This document shows, piece by piece, positions 36,421 through 46,983 of a stretch of DNA of 64,000 nucleotides. Location of the stretch: positions 187,829 through 251,828 of the forward strand of contig NZ_PIOC01000014.1 of assembly GCF_003369575.1 (NCBI RefSeq), in the 5' to 3' direction. Origin of the DNA: Oceanobacillus arenosus. Its GTDB lineage: Bacteria; Bacillota; Bacilli; Bacillales; Amphibacillaceae. Position 1 is the stretch's first letter; the number at the start of each line of letters is the position of its first letter. Position numbers and translations under genes: made by a program. The notes below the pieces were generated by a model, which made no database searches, had not been told where the DNA came from, and worked only from the letters and a program-made list of their open reading frames with translations.

Positions 36421-38235
36421 TTAATTTATGTTCTTCAATTGTTTGCGAATTTCAATAATCTGCATTGCAATTTGCGCTGCTTTAAGTGGATCTTTCTGCT
36501 GTTCAGCCAGCTTCTGTTGCTCTTTTAATGACTGAATACTAACGATATCACTATTTTGTGAATGGATAATTCGAATGTAATCATTGATTTCTTTATCGCT
36601 TATTTCATCTTCAACAGGAGCCATCGCAATTTCTGTTACAAGCTGCTTTAATTCCTGCTCCCTTAGATTTTCAATAAATACACTAACGTCTGGCGAATGT
36701 CCAGATTCATAAAAAGCATATAAATGAGTAGCAATAATTTTATGTGCATCAACATTGAACCCAGCGCCGATTTCATCTTGCACTTTTTCTGTAATATATC
36801 CGTCCTGCAACATATAAGCTAATAATTTTCTTTCTGCATTATGATACGCTGGAAGCATTTTTTTATGATGACGATTGTTAATTGCCCTTTTAGTATATCT
36901 GTTCTTCTCGCTCTTATCCTGTTGTACACCTTTATGTTGCCGATGTCTTTCTATTTCACTTGCAAGCGTTTCAATGGAAATGTTATATTCTTTACTAAGC
37001 TGTTGTAAATAATATTCCCTCTCTACCGAGCTCTCAATCATTGCAAGTTCTTTTACAATGGCTTCAATATAGTTTATGCGATCTCCTTCAAGACTTAAGT
37101 TATAATCTTTCATTAAATATCGCATATAAAAGCTAATATACGTGTCACTTGCCTGGATTATTTCATTATTAAATGCTTCTCCACCATGCATTTTAATGAA
37201 ATTATCGGGATCCATATTATCCTCTAAATTTGCAACTTTTATTTGACAGCCAACTTTACGTAACAGATTAGCGGCTTTGTAGGTGGCCTCAAGTCCTGCC
37301 TTGTCGCCATCATAGCAAATAATCACCGTGTCGACGTAGCGTTTCAATAGCTTAGCCTGTCCTTCTGTTAATGAAGTACCAAGTGTGGCAATGACATTTT
37401 TAATATCTGCCTGGTATGCTGAAATAACATCCATATATCCTTCAAATAGGATAACTTCATTTTCTTTACGGATATGCTTCTTAGCTAAATCAAAATTATA
37501 AAGTAATTTACTTTTTTGAAATAGTTCACTTTCCGCACTATTCAAGTATTTAGGTTCTCCACCAGAAATGGTTCTACCACCAAAACCAATCGTTTTTCCT
37601 ACATTATTGCGGATAGGAAATATCACTCTTCCTCTAAATCGGTCAGTTACACTATTGTCATCTTGTAAAGAAAGTAAACCTGCTTTTACAAGGATTGCTT
37701 GGTTGAATCCCTTCTTATTTAAAAATTCGGCAGTAAAGTCCTTCAAATTAGGTGCATAGCCTAATTGAAATATATCAATTGCCTCGTCACTTATCCCTCG
37801 ATCATTAAAGTATTGATACCCTTCCTTTCCATCTTTTGCATAGCGTAGTAAATGATGATAAAGTTTAGTAAGCCATTCATAAGCAGATAAAACACTCTGA
37901 TTATCATTGGAAATTGTTGGTTCGTTTTGAATGCTTGTTACTGGAAGCGTTATACCACTTTTACTTGCTAATACCTTTATTGTTTCTTGAAAGGAGTAGT
38001 TTTCCATTTCCATCAGAAAGGTTATAACATTGCCGCCTTTTCCACAGCCAAAGCAATGAAAAATCTGCTTCTCTTGTGTAACGGAAAATGATGGCGTCTT
38101 TTCTCCATGAAATGGGCAAAGTCCAACGTAATTTTTACCTTGTTTCTTTAATTGCACGTACTCACCAATCACGTCAACAATATCATTCGATTTACGTACT
38201 TCTTCAATTACTTGCTCAGGTATTTGATTCGCCAT
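36421..38235 (-). CDS. dnaG: DNA primase
   Basis: 604 residues. It makes RNA primers at the replication fork. A CHC2 zinc finger ([23 protein letters not shown]) is followed by a Toprim domain ([26 protein letters not shown]) and a C-terminal helicase-binding region. The sigA start follows 31 bp after its stop. Confidence 0.96.
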   Translation of the reverse strand: MANQIPEQVIEEVRKSNDIVDVIGEYVQLKKQGKNYVGLCPFHGEKTPSFSVTQEKQIFHCFGCGKGGNVITFLMEMENYSFQETIKVLASKSGITLPVTSIQNEPTISNDNQSVLSAYEWLTKLYHHLLRYAKDGKEGYQYFNDRGISDEAIDIFQLGYAPNLKDFTAEFLNKKGFNQAILVKAGLLSLQDDNSVTDRFRGRVIFPIRNNVGKTIGFGGRTISGGEPKYLNSAESELFQKSKLLYNFDLAKKHIRKENEVILFEGYMDVISAYQADIKNVIATLGTSLTEGQAKLLKRYVDTVIICYDGDKAGLEATYKAANLLRKVGCQIKVANLEDNMDPDNFIKMHGGEAFNNEIIQASDTYISFYMRYLMKDYNLSLEGDRINYIEAIVKELAMIESSVEREYYLQQLSKEYNISIETLASEIERHRQHKGVQQDKSEKNRYTKRAINNRHHKKMLPAYHNAERKLLAYMLQDGYITEKVQDEIGAGFNVDAHKIIATHLYAFYESGHSPDVSVFIENLREQELKQLVTEIAMAPVEDEISDKEINDYIRIIHSQNSDIVSIQSLKEQQKLAEQQKDPLKAAQIAMQIIEIRKQLKNIN

Positions 38236-38607
38236 CGCTAATCACCATACTATTATTTATATTCGTGATAGATTTAAAAACTCCTTCACGTTTCGACATT
38301 TTTTTCCTAAAAAGAGAAAAATAGTCTACTTTCCTGTAAAATACCCTCTATTGATGGACATATTTATTCCTACTTTAGCTCTTAAAAAATAATCGTCTAC
38401 TTAAAAAGTATTGATAAACAGTGATAATATCGCTTTCTTGTATAATTCTACACAATACGGTTCAATTCCTGCTTTATCTTGAATGTTTTACTTTTCAGAA
38501 TATCAACTAATAAATAAATTAGGAATACCTATATCTTTACACAAATGATTATTATAATACAATTTAAGAAATATTTCTATATAAATGCTTTAATTTCTAA
38601 AACAGAA
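38236..38607. other. Intergenic region upstream of dnaG
   Basis: About 370 bp of AT-rich DNA between ppsR and dnaG. No open frame, RNA gene or convincing promoter was found on either strand. B. subtilis has yqxD here; no remnant is visible. Confidence 0.5.
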
Positions 38608-38648
38608 TAAAAAACATTCTACTTAGAATGTAGTAGAATGTTTTTTTC
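38608..38648 (-). terminator. Terminator after ppsR
   Basis: AAAAACATTCTACT and AGTAGAATGTTTTT form a 14-bp perfect stem with T-runs. Confidence 0.92.
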
Positions 38649-38649
38649 T

Positions 38650-39459
38650 TTATCTTTCATCCTTTATTAACTGTAAAATACTATTCGCTGTTTCTTCAAC
38701 TGCTTTATTTGATACATCAATCACTCTACAACCTATTCTTTCCACAATTTTATCGAAGTAATCAATTTCTTGATTGATTCGTTCTAAATTTGCATAGGTC
38801 GCTTGACCACCAAGTCCTAGTACTTTCAGCCGTTCTTTTCTAATTTCATTTAATTGTTCTGGTCTAATTTTTAATCCGAAGCATTTCGCTGGATCAACCT
38901 CAAATAACTCTTCCGGAGGATTAACTTCAGGAACAATTGGGACATTCGCAACCTTAATGCTATTATTCGCTAAGTATTGTGATAGCGGTGTTTTCGATGT
39001 TCTAGAAACACCAATCAAAATGATATCTGCTCGCGATATTCCCCGTGGATCTTTGCCATCATCGTACTTCACCGCAAATTCGATTGCTTCAATTCGCTTA
39101 AAGTAATCCTCATCTAGTTTGTGGACAAGTCCTGCTTCAAGTCTTGGTTTAACTTTAAATGCCCGTTCCATCGAAGCAATCATTGGCCCCATAATATCAA
39201 TTGCTTCAATTCCCATTTGTTTTGCCCTATCATTCAAATAATTTCGAAGCACTGGATCAACTAATGTAAAGCCAATGATTCCATAATTTTCATTTGCCAG
39301 CTGTAAAGCCTCATCAATCGTGCCTTTATCATTAACATATGGAAATCGACTTATTCTATATTCATGGCTATTAAATTGACTCAAACCTGCTTTAATTACT
39401 AACTCTGCGGTTTCACCAACAGAATCAGAAATGACATAGACAATAGGACTCGTATGCAT
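38650..39459 (-). CDS. ppsR: Pyruvate, phosphate dikinase regulatory protein (YqfL)
   Basis: 269 residues of the DUF299/PSRP family, bifunctional ADP-dependent kinase and phosphorylase of pyruvate phosphate dikinase or PEP synthase. The nucleotide loop [15 protein letters not shown] and [19 protein letters not shown] are typical. It is 29 bp downstream of ccpN, as in B. subtilis, where YqfL works with CcpN in gluconeogenesis. The target enzyme is not encoded here. Confidence 0.92.
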   Translation of the reverse strand: MHTSPIVYVISDSVGETAELVIKAGLSQFNSHEYRISRFPYVNDKGTIDEALQLANENYGIIGFTLVDPVLRNYLNDRAKQMGIEAIDIMGPMIASMERAFKVKPRLEAGLVHKLDEDYFKRIEAIEFAVKYDDGKDPRGISRADIILIGVSRTSKTPLSQYLANNSIKVANVPIVPEVNPPEELFEVDPAKCFGLKIRPEQLNEIRKERLKVLGLGGQATYANLERINQEIDYFDKIVERIGCRVIDVSNKAVEETANSILQLIKDER

Positions 39460-39488
39460 GAATAAACTCCTTTCATCCTCAGATAAAT

Positions 39489-40124
39489 TTATAACTCTTT
39501 TTCATTGGTTAGTTCAACAAATGCACGTGTTATCGTTGTTTTTGTGACGCGACCAATTACAACCAAGCCATTCTCTGTATCTTTGACAACAGGTAGACAG
39601 TCAATTTGTTTGTTGATTAATTTATTTGCAACGTCAAGCAATAAATCATCCTTGCGACAGACCGTTATGTTTGGCATTCTTGTCATGATAATATGCACGG
39701 AAATTGCATTCAAATCCTTTTGACCGATGCTTGCTCGGAGTAAATCCTTCCGTGAAAGAATTCCAGTTAAACATGACTTCTCATTTACTACAAACAATGT
39801 GCCAACATCTTCCAAAAACATCATAGAAATTGCATCATACACCGATGTGTTTTCTTTTACGATAATTGGAATTCGTTGAAATTCATGGACCTTGTATTTC
39901 TTTATTTTGTCTGTTATTAATTCAAATCCAGTTTTTCCCGTATAGAAGTAGCCAACACGTGGCCTTGCATCGAGAAATCCGGACATCGTGAGGATAGCCA
40001 AATCCGGACGCAATGTTGCCCTTGTCAAATTTAACTTTTCCGCTATTCGCTCCCCAGTTATTGGTCCGTTCCCCTTTACGATCTCCACTATCTTTTCTTG
40101 TCTATTCGATAATTCCACTTCCAC
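39489..40124 (-). CDS. ccpN: Transcriptional repressor CcpN
   Basis: About 211 residues: an N-terminal winged helix ([27 protein letters not shown]) and two CBS domains (residues 80-205). CcpN represses gluconeogenic genes under glycolytic conditions. The start is GTG; 40124 is the longest, but GTG at 40118 has better spacing from GGGTGGT. Confidence 0.92.
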   Translation of the reverse strand: MEVELSNRQEKIVEIVKGNGPITGERIAEKLNLTRATLRPDLAILTMSGFLDARPRVGYFYTGKTGFELITDKIKKYKVHEFQRIPIIVKENTSVYDAISMMFLEDVGTLFVVNEKSCLTGILSRKDLLRASIGQKDLNAISVHIIMTRMPNITVCRKDDLLLDVANKLINKQIDCLPVVKDTENGLVVIGRVTKTTITRAFVELTNEKEL

Positions 40125-40316
40125 ACCACCCAGGCTATTCTGCCATACTATTCTTAATTATTATAGTCTATAAATGGAAAAAAGGGAAATTATGTCATAC
40201 TCATTGAATATTAAAGGCTTTTTATAATAATTATTGTTTTACAAATACTAGGAAATAATAACAACTGAGATCTGACCTATCGCTGCAATAATCTACTAAA
40301 CCTTCTGAGCGATATA

Positions 40317-42401
40317 TTAAAAATGTTGTTTCCACTCAATGAGGGATAAATCAGCGAAATCATAAATCAATGCTGCAATTCGGTTGATTAATGCTAATCG
40401 ATTATCTCTTACTTCGATATTATCAGCCATTACCATGTTATTATCAAAGAACGCATGGATTGGTCCACTTAATCCACTTAGAACGCTAAGTGCCTGTTGT
40501 GCATCCTTGTTCGCATTTGCCTCATCATATGCTGTGATACTATTTTCATACTGCTCAAATAGTGCCCGCTCTGAATCGGTTTCGAATATGTTTGGATCAA
40601 CAAACATTTTATCAATCTTATTCGCTAAATTCAGCAAACGAACGAGTGCTTCTTGAACCGATTTAAATGCTTCATCATTCCGCTTAACAGAAAGTAATTT
40701 TGCCTTTTCCTCTGTGTAGTCGAACATACCAATTTCTTTACTAACGACAGCCTGGATAACATCTTGTTCAACAGCTAATTCTTTTAATAGGAATGTGGCA
40801 CGAAGCTGGAAAAATTCATGGAGTTCTCTTGTTACTTCATCTGCTTCTGCTTGTTCAATCGATAATGTTTGATACAAGGATTGGGTAATCTCTATGATTT
40901 TTTCTAGTGAAATATTCCATTTCCTTGCTGAAAGAATTCGTAATATACCTGTAGCTTGACGTCTTAAACCATACGGATCTTGAGAGCCCGTTGGTTTCAG
41001 ACCAACAGAGATACAACCAACAATCGTATCGATTTTATCAGCAATGCTGACAATTGCACCAACAATACTCTCAGGCAAAGCACCATTTGCCTGTCTTGGT
41101 AAATAATGTTCATTAATTGCTTTTGCCACCACAGGATCTTCACCGAAGCTATTCGCATATTTCTCGCCAATGACGCCTTGCAATTCTGTAAATTCATTTA
41201 CCATGTTTGTCATAAGGTCAAACTTAGAGATTTCCGCTGCCCTTGCTGCGTGTTTCTTCACTGTCTCATCAAGTTCTAATAAGCTCGTTAGTTGTTTCGT
41301 AATGTGAACGACACGTTCGACCTTTTCACTAATGGTTCCTAATTTCACCTGGAATACCACACGATTTAATTTTTCCAAATAGAAATCGATGGATTGCTCC
41401 TGATCTTCTTCATAAAAGAACTTCGCATCCGCTAGACGTGCACGGAGTACTTTCTCATTTCCACGAATAACCGTATCAATCCACTCTTTATCGCCATTTC
41501 GAACACCAATGAAATGTGGTAATAATTCTCCCGTTTTTGAAATAACAGGGAAATAACGTTGATGCTCTTTCATTGAAGTAATCAATACTTCAGAAGGAAG
41601 CACTAGATATTCTTCTTCAAAGGATCCAAGGAAAACGGTTGGATATTCTACTAAATTCTTCACTTCATTTAAAAGTTTTGGATCAACTGGAATTGTAAAG
41701 CCTTCTTTTTCTTCTAATTGATGAATTCCCTCTAAAATCAACCGTTCTCGTTCTTTAGAATCAACGATGACATAACTTTCTAGTAATGCCGATTGATATT
41801 GTAAAGGATTGTCAAGGATAATTTCTTTACCTAAAAAGCGATGACCAAATGTCTTATTCCCTGTTTGAACATGAGCGATTTCAAATGGAATTACTTCATT
41901 ACCGAATAGTGCTACCAACCAACGAATTGGTCTTGCATATCGAAGTGTTTCTGTTGACCAACGCATGTTCTTGCCAAATTGGATACCTTCAATAATTTCT
42001 TTAAACACTGGTAATAATTCCATTGTCGGCTTACCTTCAATATGCTTCTTAATGAAGATATAATTTATCCCTTTTATTTCTTTAAGATAGATATCCTCAG
42101 GTGTTTTGCCTTGCCCCTTCGTAAAGCCAATTGCAGCCTTCGTCCAATTACCGTCAGCATCCTTTGCAATGCTTTCAGCGGGTCCTTTCGCTTCTTCTTC
42201 AATCGTTGTTTGAAACGCTGCAACCCCTTGAATTTGCACTGCTAGACGTCTTGGCGTAGAAAAGGAGGTAATGGAATCATAAGGAATTCGTAATTCTGTT
42301 AATGTATTTGCAGCCTTTTCAAGAAACTGCTTTTCAGCATCATCGATAAAGCGTGCGGGTAACTCCTCTAAACCAATTTCAATTATGACATCTTTAGCCA
42401 T
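40317..42401 (-). CDS. glyS: Glycyl-tRNA synthetase beta subunit
   Basis: 694 residues of the two-subunit bacterial enzyme: IEIGLEELPARFIDDAE at the start, RYARPIRWLVALFG, and SIADKIDTIVGCISVG followed by LKPTGSQDPYGLRRQATG. It binds tRNA-Gly. Its ATG directly follows the glyQ stop, behind AGGAGGAGAA. Confidence 0.97.
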   Translation of the reverse strand: MAKDVIIEIGLEELPARFIDDAEKQFLEKAANTLTELRIPYDSITSFSTPRRLAVQIQGVAAFQTTIEEEAKGPAESIAKDADGNWTKAAIGFTKGQGKTPEDIYLKEIKGINYIFIKKHIEGKPTMELLPVFKEIIEGIQFGKNMRWSTETLRYARPIRWLVALFGNEVIPFEIAHVQTGNKTFGHRFLGKEIILDNPLQYQSALLESYVIVDSKERERLILEGIHQLEEKEGFTIPVDPKLLNEVKNLVEYPTVFLGSFEEEYLVLPSEVLITSMKEHQRYFPVISKTGELLPHFIGVRNGDKEWIDTVIRGNEKVLRARLADAKFFYEEDQEQSIDFYLEKLNRVVFQVKLGTISEKVERVVHITKQLTSLLELDETVKKHAARAAEISKFDLMTNMVNEFTELQGVIGEKYANSFGEDPVVAKAINEHYLPRQANGALPESIVGAIVSIADKIDTIVGCISVGLKPTGSQDPYGLRRQATGILRILSARKWNISLEKIIEITQSLYQTLSIEQAEADEVTRELHEFFQLRATFLLKELAVEQDVIQAVVSKEIGMFDYTEEKAKLLSVKRNDEAFKSVQEALVRLLNLANKIDKMFVDPNIFETDSERALFEQYENSITAYDEANANKDAQQALSVLSGLSGPIHAFFDNNMVMADNIEVRDNRLALINRIAALIYDFADLSLIEWKQHF

Positions 42402-43280
42402 TTATTTCTCCTCCTTTTTTAACATTGGGAATCCGAGACGTTCTCTTTCAGCAACATATGTTTTTGCAATACTCTTTGCCAAATTTCTAATTCTTGATAT
42501 ATAGCCAGTTCGCTCTGTTACAGAGATAACACCTTTTGCATCAAGTAGATTAAAGGTATGTGAACATTTCAGAACATAATCATATGCGGGGAAAACGAGT
42601 CCCTTTTCCATCGTTGTCTTTGCTTCTTCTTCGTACATGGAAAATAATTGGAAGAGCATCTTTGTATTTGATTCCTTAAACGTATATGTTGAATGCTCAT
42701 ACTCTGGTTGAAAGAAGATATCCCTAACCGTTACACCTGTCGTCCATTCTAAATCGAAGACATTTTCCTTGTCTTGAATGTAAGAAGCAAGTCGTTCAAC
42801 CCCATATGTTAATTCAACAGTAACTGGGCTTGCTTCAAGTCCACCGATTTGCTGGAAATAAGTGAATTGCGTTACTTCCATGCCATCCAGCCATACTTCC
42901 CATCCTAGACCTGCTGCACCTAATGTTGGATTCTCCCAGTTGTCCTCAACAAAACGAATATCATGTTTCAATGGATCAATTCCTAATTTCTTCAGTGAAT
43001 CTAAATAAAGCTCTTGAATATTATCTGGTGAAGGCTTCATGATTACTTGGAACTGGTGATGCTGATACAAGCGATTCGGATTTTCACCATAACGACCATC
43101 CGCAGGTCTACGTGATGGTTCCACGTATGCGACTTTCCACGGCTCCGGTCCTAGGCTGCGTAGCAATGTCATTGGTGACATTGTTCCAGCACCCTTTTCG
43201 ACATCATATGCTTGCACGAGAATACAATTTTGACCTGACCAATGTTTCTGTAATGTTAAAATCATTTCCTGGATATTCAT
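42402..43280 (-). CDS. glyQ: Glycyl-tRNA synthetase alpha subunit
   Basis: 292 residues, carrying the class II catalytic core: [25 protein letters not shown] in parts, [35 protein letters not shown] in parts, and LTYGVERLA. It pairs with GlyS. First gene behind the T-box leader; GGAGG precedes the ATG. Confidence 0.97.
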   Translation of the reverse strand: MNIQEMILTLQKHWSGQNCILVQAYDVEKGAGTMSPMTLLRSLGPEPWKVAYVEPSRRPADGRYGENPNRLYQHHQFQVIMKPSPDNIQELYLDSLKKLGIDPLKHDIRFVEDNWENPTLGAAGLGWEVWLDGMEVTQFTYFQQIGGLEASPVTVELTYGVERLASYIQDKENVFDLEWTTGVTVRDIFFQPEYEHSTYTFKESNTKMLFQLFSMYEEEAKTTMEKGLVFPAYDYVLKCSHTFNLLDAKGVISVTERTGYISRIRNLAKSIAKTYVAERERLGFPMLKKEEK

Positions 43281-43360
43281 CCACGCTAACCTCCATTAAC
43301 TATATTTTTAGTAACAATCTTCATTGCACAATTTTAGTGAAAAAGGTTTTCATAACTTTT

Positions 43361-43592
43361 AAAAAAGAAAACCGTCCCTATGCCTATATAAAATTATATA
43401 GGCATAGGGACGGTTTTTACCGCGGTTCCACCCTAGTTGCTCAAATTTTGAGCCACTTTATTTAGCTTGCTCCAGAGTGCCTTTCCCAAAAAACACTATT
43501 ACCTAGCTCCCACTATCCCAGGCTCGCTTCAATAGAAAATATTTTGGTACTCTTCTCCATCATTGCAAAACAATTATATGTTATTAAAATAT
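43361..43592 (-). promoter_or_regulatory. glyQS T-box riboswitch
   Basis: Minus-strand leader with the T-box AGGGTGGAACCGCGGT at 43419-43434 and a 22-bp terminator stem (43370-43415) rich in G and C. A likely specifier GGC followed by A lies at 43479-43481 on the 3' side of stem I, matching glycine codon GGC and tRNA-Gly(GCC). Uncharged tRNA-Gly should pair with the T-box and prevent termination. Confidence 0.95.
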
Positions 43593-43598
43593 GTACAA

Positions 43599-43627
43599 AT
43601 CATACTTCATCGCTACCATTCTGTCAA
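43599..43627 (-). promoter_or_regulatory. glyQS promoter
   Basis: On the minus strand TTGACA (43622-43627) and TATGAT (43599-43604) are 17 bp apart, just upstream of the T-box leader and close to the recO stop. A good sigma-A promoter. Confidence 0.8.
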
Positions 43628-43637
43628 TAAAAGCAAT

Positions 43638-44381
43638 TTATCGGAGCAAATCAAGTTGCTTTAAAAACTTTCTCGATTTCAAATAATACCCACCATATTG
43701 GTCATAGTACGTGTCGAGCACATGCCGTAATAATTTGAGGCTGTCAGGCTTTATTGTGATATTTCCCACCCTTTCCAGCCCCAAATTCAAGAAGATATAC
43801 AGCATTTTTGAGAGTGAATCTGATAGCGGAATAGCATATTCATCAAGATGCACACATCGCTTGCAAAGGAACCCACCTTCCGCAATGGAAAACGAATATG
43901 GCAATTCTTTGCTCCCGCAATTACTACACGCATTAACCGTTGGTGCAAATCCACCCTTTTTAAATAATTTCAATTCATACATCATCATTGGCACTTCCGC
44001 CAATTCATTTTCTGCAATCCAGGTAATCGTCCTAAATAATTGATCAAAAAGGTAGGCATCTGGTGCTTGTGAATCGAGTAATTTATCGGTTAACTCCATA
44101 ATATAGGCAGCATAAGCTGTCTTAACAATATCCTCCCGAATTGGACGGAAGGAATCGATTATTTCTCCCTGTTGAATCGTACTTAACCCTTTATTTACAT
44201 AGACGAAAAACTGTGCATAGATAAATGGCTGTGTCACAGCAGCCATTCTACTCTTTGGTTTCTTTGCTCCTTTAGCAAGGGCGGTAAACTTTCCAAGCCT
44301 TTTACTAAAAACAGTAATTATTTTATGTGACTCGCCATAATCCTGTGTCTTTATAACGATTCCTTCTATTTTTTCAAGCAC
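43638..44381 (-). CDS. recO: DNA repair protein RecO
   Basis: 247 residues: an N-terminal OB fold (LEKIEGIVIKTQDYGESHKIITVFS) and a C-terminal domain with a zinc site CSNCGSKELP and FLCKRCVH. It loads RecA with RecF and RecR in recombinational repair. The start is GTG at 44381 behind AAAGGTG, which removes 12 residues of the longest frame and matches the family. Confidence 0.93.
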   Translation of the reverse strand: MLEKIEGIVIKTQDYGESHKIITVFSKRLGKFTALAKGAKKPKSRMAAVTQPFIYAQFFVYVNKGLSTIQQGEIIDSFRPIREDIVKTAYAAYIMELTDKLLDSQAPDAYLFDQLFRTITWIAENELAEVPMMMYELKLFKKGGFAPTVNACSNCGSKELPYSFSIAEGGFLCKRCVHLDEYAIPLSDSLSKMLYIFLNLGLERVGNITIKPDSLKLLRHVLDTYYDQYGGYYLKSRKFLKQLDLLR

Positions 44382-44435
44382 AATATTCACCTTTCTTATT
44401 GCAGCAGAAAAGAACAAACATTTAACGCGTGAAAT

Positions 44436-44579
44436 TTACCTATTCGTATCAATGGATAATATATTATCAATTACAGTCCCAAGCTCTGGTTGGTTTAACC
44501 CATTTTCTAATTCTTTTAATAATAAATAGGTTTCAATGTTTCCTGTCTGACTAAATAGCTTCCAAGTTAGTTCTTCCAC
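44436..44579 (-). CDS. yqzL: YqzL family small protein
   Basis: 47 residues: GTG start at 44579 behind GGTGGGG, reading MEELTWKLFSQTGNIETYLLLKELE (in parts) and ending SIDTNR. Matches the YqzL family encoded between era and recO in Bacillaceae. Function unknown. Confidence 0.88.
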   Translation of the reverse strand: MEELTWKLFSQTGNIETYLLLKELENGLNQPELGTVIDNILSIDTNR

Positions 44580-44678
44580 AAGAAACCCCACCTTTCTATT
44601 TTATTAAAGCTGAAAAATTTGCCTACTATTAGCTTTACCCCGCTTGTACAAATCATAAGTATAAAATATTACCATATC

Positions 44679-45584
44679 TTAATATTCATCGTTTTTAAAT
44701 CCAAATTCATTTAGCTGACTTTGCTTATTTCTCCAATCCTTCTTCACCTTGACCCATAACTCTAGATACACTTTTGAGCCAAGTAACGCTTCGATATCTT
44801 TTCTGGCATTTTTCCCAATATTTTTCAACATACTTCCTTGCTTTCCAATTAAAATTCCTTTTTGAGTGCTTCTTTCCGTAATAATCATTGCTTGAATGAA
44901 AATCGTATTATTATCCCTTTTTTCAAGGTTCTCCATTACAACAGCAATCGAGTGTGGAACTTCTTCTCTCGTCAGCTCTAAAACCTTTTCCCTAATTAAT
45001 TCTGTAATGATGAATCTCTCTGGATGGTCCGTTACTTGATCACTTGGATAATATTGTGGTCCCTCTGGAATATGATTCTTAATTACATCTAGTAGATGGT
45101 CGACATTATTTCCTTCCAGTGCTGAAATCGGAATAATTTCCTCAAACTTCCCTTTTTTGCTATATTGTTCTATTAAAGGCAATATATCGTTTGGATGGAT
45201 CAAATCTATTTTATTGATAATAAGAAATACAGGACTATTAACGGACTGTAATTTATCTAAAATATATTGATCACCCTTGCCATATCCTTCTTTCGCATTA
45301 ATCATAAAAATAATGGCGTCTACTTCATTTAGCGTATTCTCTGCAATCCGCATCATAAAATCACCTAGACGATGTTTTGGCTTATGAATACCCGGTGTAT
45401 CAATAAAAACGATTTGTGCATCATCTGTTGTTAATACACCTTGAATTTTATTTCTAGTTGTTTGTGGCTTATCACTCATAATTGCGATTTTTTGACCGAT
45501 TACGCGATTCAAGAAAGTCGACTTTCCTACGTTTGGTCTGCCAATAATAGCGATAAATCCTGATTTAAATGTATTAGTTTCCAT
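44679..45584 (-). CDS. era: GTPase Era
   Basis: 301 residues: GTPase motifs [24 protein letters not shown] and NKIDL, and a C-terminal KH domain ([23 protein letters not shown]). Needed for 30S subunit assembly, binding the 3' end of 16S rRNA. GGAGG precedes the ATG. In B. subtilis cdd lies upstream; here it is missing. Confidence 0.97.
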   Translation of the reverse strand: METNTFKSGFIAIIGRPNVGKSTFLNRVIGQKIAIMSDKPQTTRNKIQGVLTTDDAQIVFIDTPGIHKPKHRLGDFMMRIAENTLNEVDAIIFMINAKEGYGKGDQYILDKLQSVNSPVFLIINKIDLIHPNDILPLIEQYSKKGKFEEIIPISALEGNNVDHLLDVIKNHIPEGPQYYPSDQVTDHPERFIITELIREKVLELTREEVPHSIAVVMENLEKRDNNTIFIQAMIITERSTQKGILIGKQGSMLKNIGKNARKDIEALLGSKVYLELWVKVKKDWRNKQSQLNEFGFKNDEY

Positions 45585-45791
45585 GTTGTATCCTCCGAGG
45601 CGATTTACTTTATAGTTATAGAAAGTATAAATAATTTAGCGGAATTTCTTTTCGCTAAATGTGAGCAAACACTTTTGTTATACTTCATCATACTACAATT
45701 AGAACTTCGTTTCATCTTTCCGACAAAAGCTTTTAATAATTTCTTGATTTAATTAAAATAATACAAAAGCTGCGTTATACTGCAAACCATA

Positions 45792-45816
45792 TAAAAACCC
45801 CACAAGCTTGTGGGGT
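45792..45816 (-). terminator. Terminator after dgkA
   Basis: ACCCCACAAG and CTTGTGGGGT form a 10-bp GC-rich palindrome followed by TTTTTAT on the minus strand. It lies about 350 bp past dgkA, beyond the repeat. Confidence 0.85.
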
Positions 45817-45856
45817 AGACATGACACAGTTTCATTATGTGTCGTTAGTTGGTCCT

Positions 45857-46103
45857 GATGTAAACTGCGAATTAATGACAATTGTGATTGCAGATTTGGC
45901 AAGCAGTTTCTTTTCACATATGAGTCTTCAGTGTTTTACTATAATAAACGTCATAGTACGTGGGTTTGCCATTCTTTTATTCTAAATTTTACACAATCCC
46001 CAGTAGAAGAAATACACTGATACTCCTGTGGGAAGCGAAGTGTATTTCTGTAGCGACGGCCAAAGAAGCAAAATATCATCCTAATTTATTCCGTACATTA
46101 TAT
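45857..46103 (+). repeat. Family A MITE-like repeat, copy 2 (medium form)
   Basis: About 247 bp in the same orientation as copy 1. It has worn ends (GATGTAAACTGCGAATTAATG; CTAATTTATTCCGTACATTATAT) and shared interior blocks GGTTTGCCATTCTTTTATTC, ACAATCCCCAG and CGAAGTGTATTTCTG. A hairpin GAAATACACT...AGTGTATTTC surrounds ACTCCTGTGGGAAGC. It sits in the 582-bp gap between era and dgkA, where B. subtilis has cdd. Nothing else was seen in 45585-45791. Confidence 0.8.
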
Positions 46104-46166
46104 TTACTGCTAATTATTTTCCTTCACTTGAAAAGCAACATTATTTTAGAAAGCTGCCTCAAATGA

Positions 46167-46553
46167 TTACATCCACCCGATTAGTCTCGGTATGAAAATG
46201 ATACAACCGATGATAACCGAGATTATTGCAGCTATAAGGACCGATCCTGCAGCAACATCTTTGATTACTTTTGCAGCAGGATGTATTTCCGGTCGAAGAT
46301 AATCGATTATTTTTTCGATTGCACTATTTGTGAGCTCGGTTACAAGTACGAGCCCTATCGTGAGCAGAATAATCGCCCATTCGATACGCGTGATTTCAAA
46401 GATAAAGCAGCAAATCACCACAAGGATTGCTACAACTAAATGAAGTCGAAAATTCGCTTCGGTCTTTATGGTAGCAAGGATTCCATTCCATGCATATGAA
46501 AAGCCAATCTTTTTGCGCTTATCTTTCAATGCCGAATTCACCCAAGATTTCAT
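46167..46553 (-). CDS. dgkA: Undecaprenol kinase / diacylglycerol kinase family
   Basis: 128 residues with three membrane helices and the family motif ELTNSAIEKIIDYL. Gram-positive DgkA recycles undecaprenol by phosphorylation. The gene begins inside ybeY (ATG at 46553; an in-frame ATG at 46580 is also possible), so translation is probably coupled. Confidence 0.9.
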   Translation of the reverse strand: MKSWVNSALKDKRKKIGFSYAWNGILATIKTEANFRLHLVVAILVVICCFIFEITRIEWAIILLTIGLVLVTELTNSAIEKIIDYLRPEIHPAAKVIKDVAAGSVLIAAIISVIIGCIIFIPRLIGWM

Positions 46554-46983
46554 CCTGGCGTTTAAACATTTTTTCTTCATCGGGTTTATTCATATGATCA
46601 TAACCGAGTAAATGAAGGAATCCATGTACAGCTAGAAATGCTAGTTCTCTTTCAAAGGAATGATTATAATCAACCGCTTGCTCCTTTGCTCTATCAATCG
46701 AAATAACAATATCGCCTAATGTTAACGGCAGCTCCTCACCAATAATTTCTATTTCATCATCCAACATTTCTTGCATTGCAAACGAAATAACATCTGTTGG
46801 TGCATCCTTTTGGCGATAATTCCGGTTGAGCTCCTGTATTTCTTTGTTATCAACAAAATTTATCGATATTTCCGCCTCACTTGAAATCCCTTCTTGCTCA
46901 GCAGCAAAGGTAATCAAACGGTGTAATAAATCAATGTAATCTGATGGTACGGATTTGGTTTTATCAATAAAATCAATGTACAT
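46519..46983 (-). CDS. ybeY: rRNA maturation endoribonuclease YbeY
   Basis: 154 residues with the zinc motif HGFLHLLGYDH near the C terminus and NRNYRQKDAPTDVISFAM. It processes the 3' end of 16S rRNA and takes part in ribosome quality control. It starts one base after the pgpH stop. Confidence 0.95.
   Translation of the reverse strand: MYIDFIDKTKSVPSDYIDLLHRLITFAAEQEGISSEAEISINFVDNKEIQELNRNYRQKDAPTDVISFAMQEMLDDEIEIIGEELPLTLGDIVISIDRAKEQAVDYNHSFERELAFLAVHGFLHLLGYDHMNKPDEEKMFKRQDEILGEFGIER

Noticed and set aside
43112-43465. Plus-strand open frame over the glyQ start and T-box
   Set aside because: It is antisense to glyQ and a structured leader, with no independent support.
45960-46166. Open frame between era and dgkA
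   Set aside because: It lies in family A copy 2 and is not preserved in the other copies.
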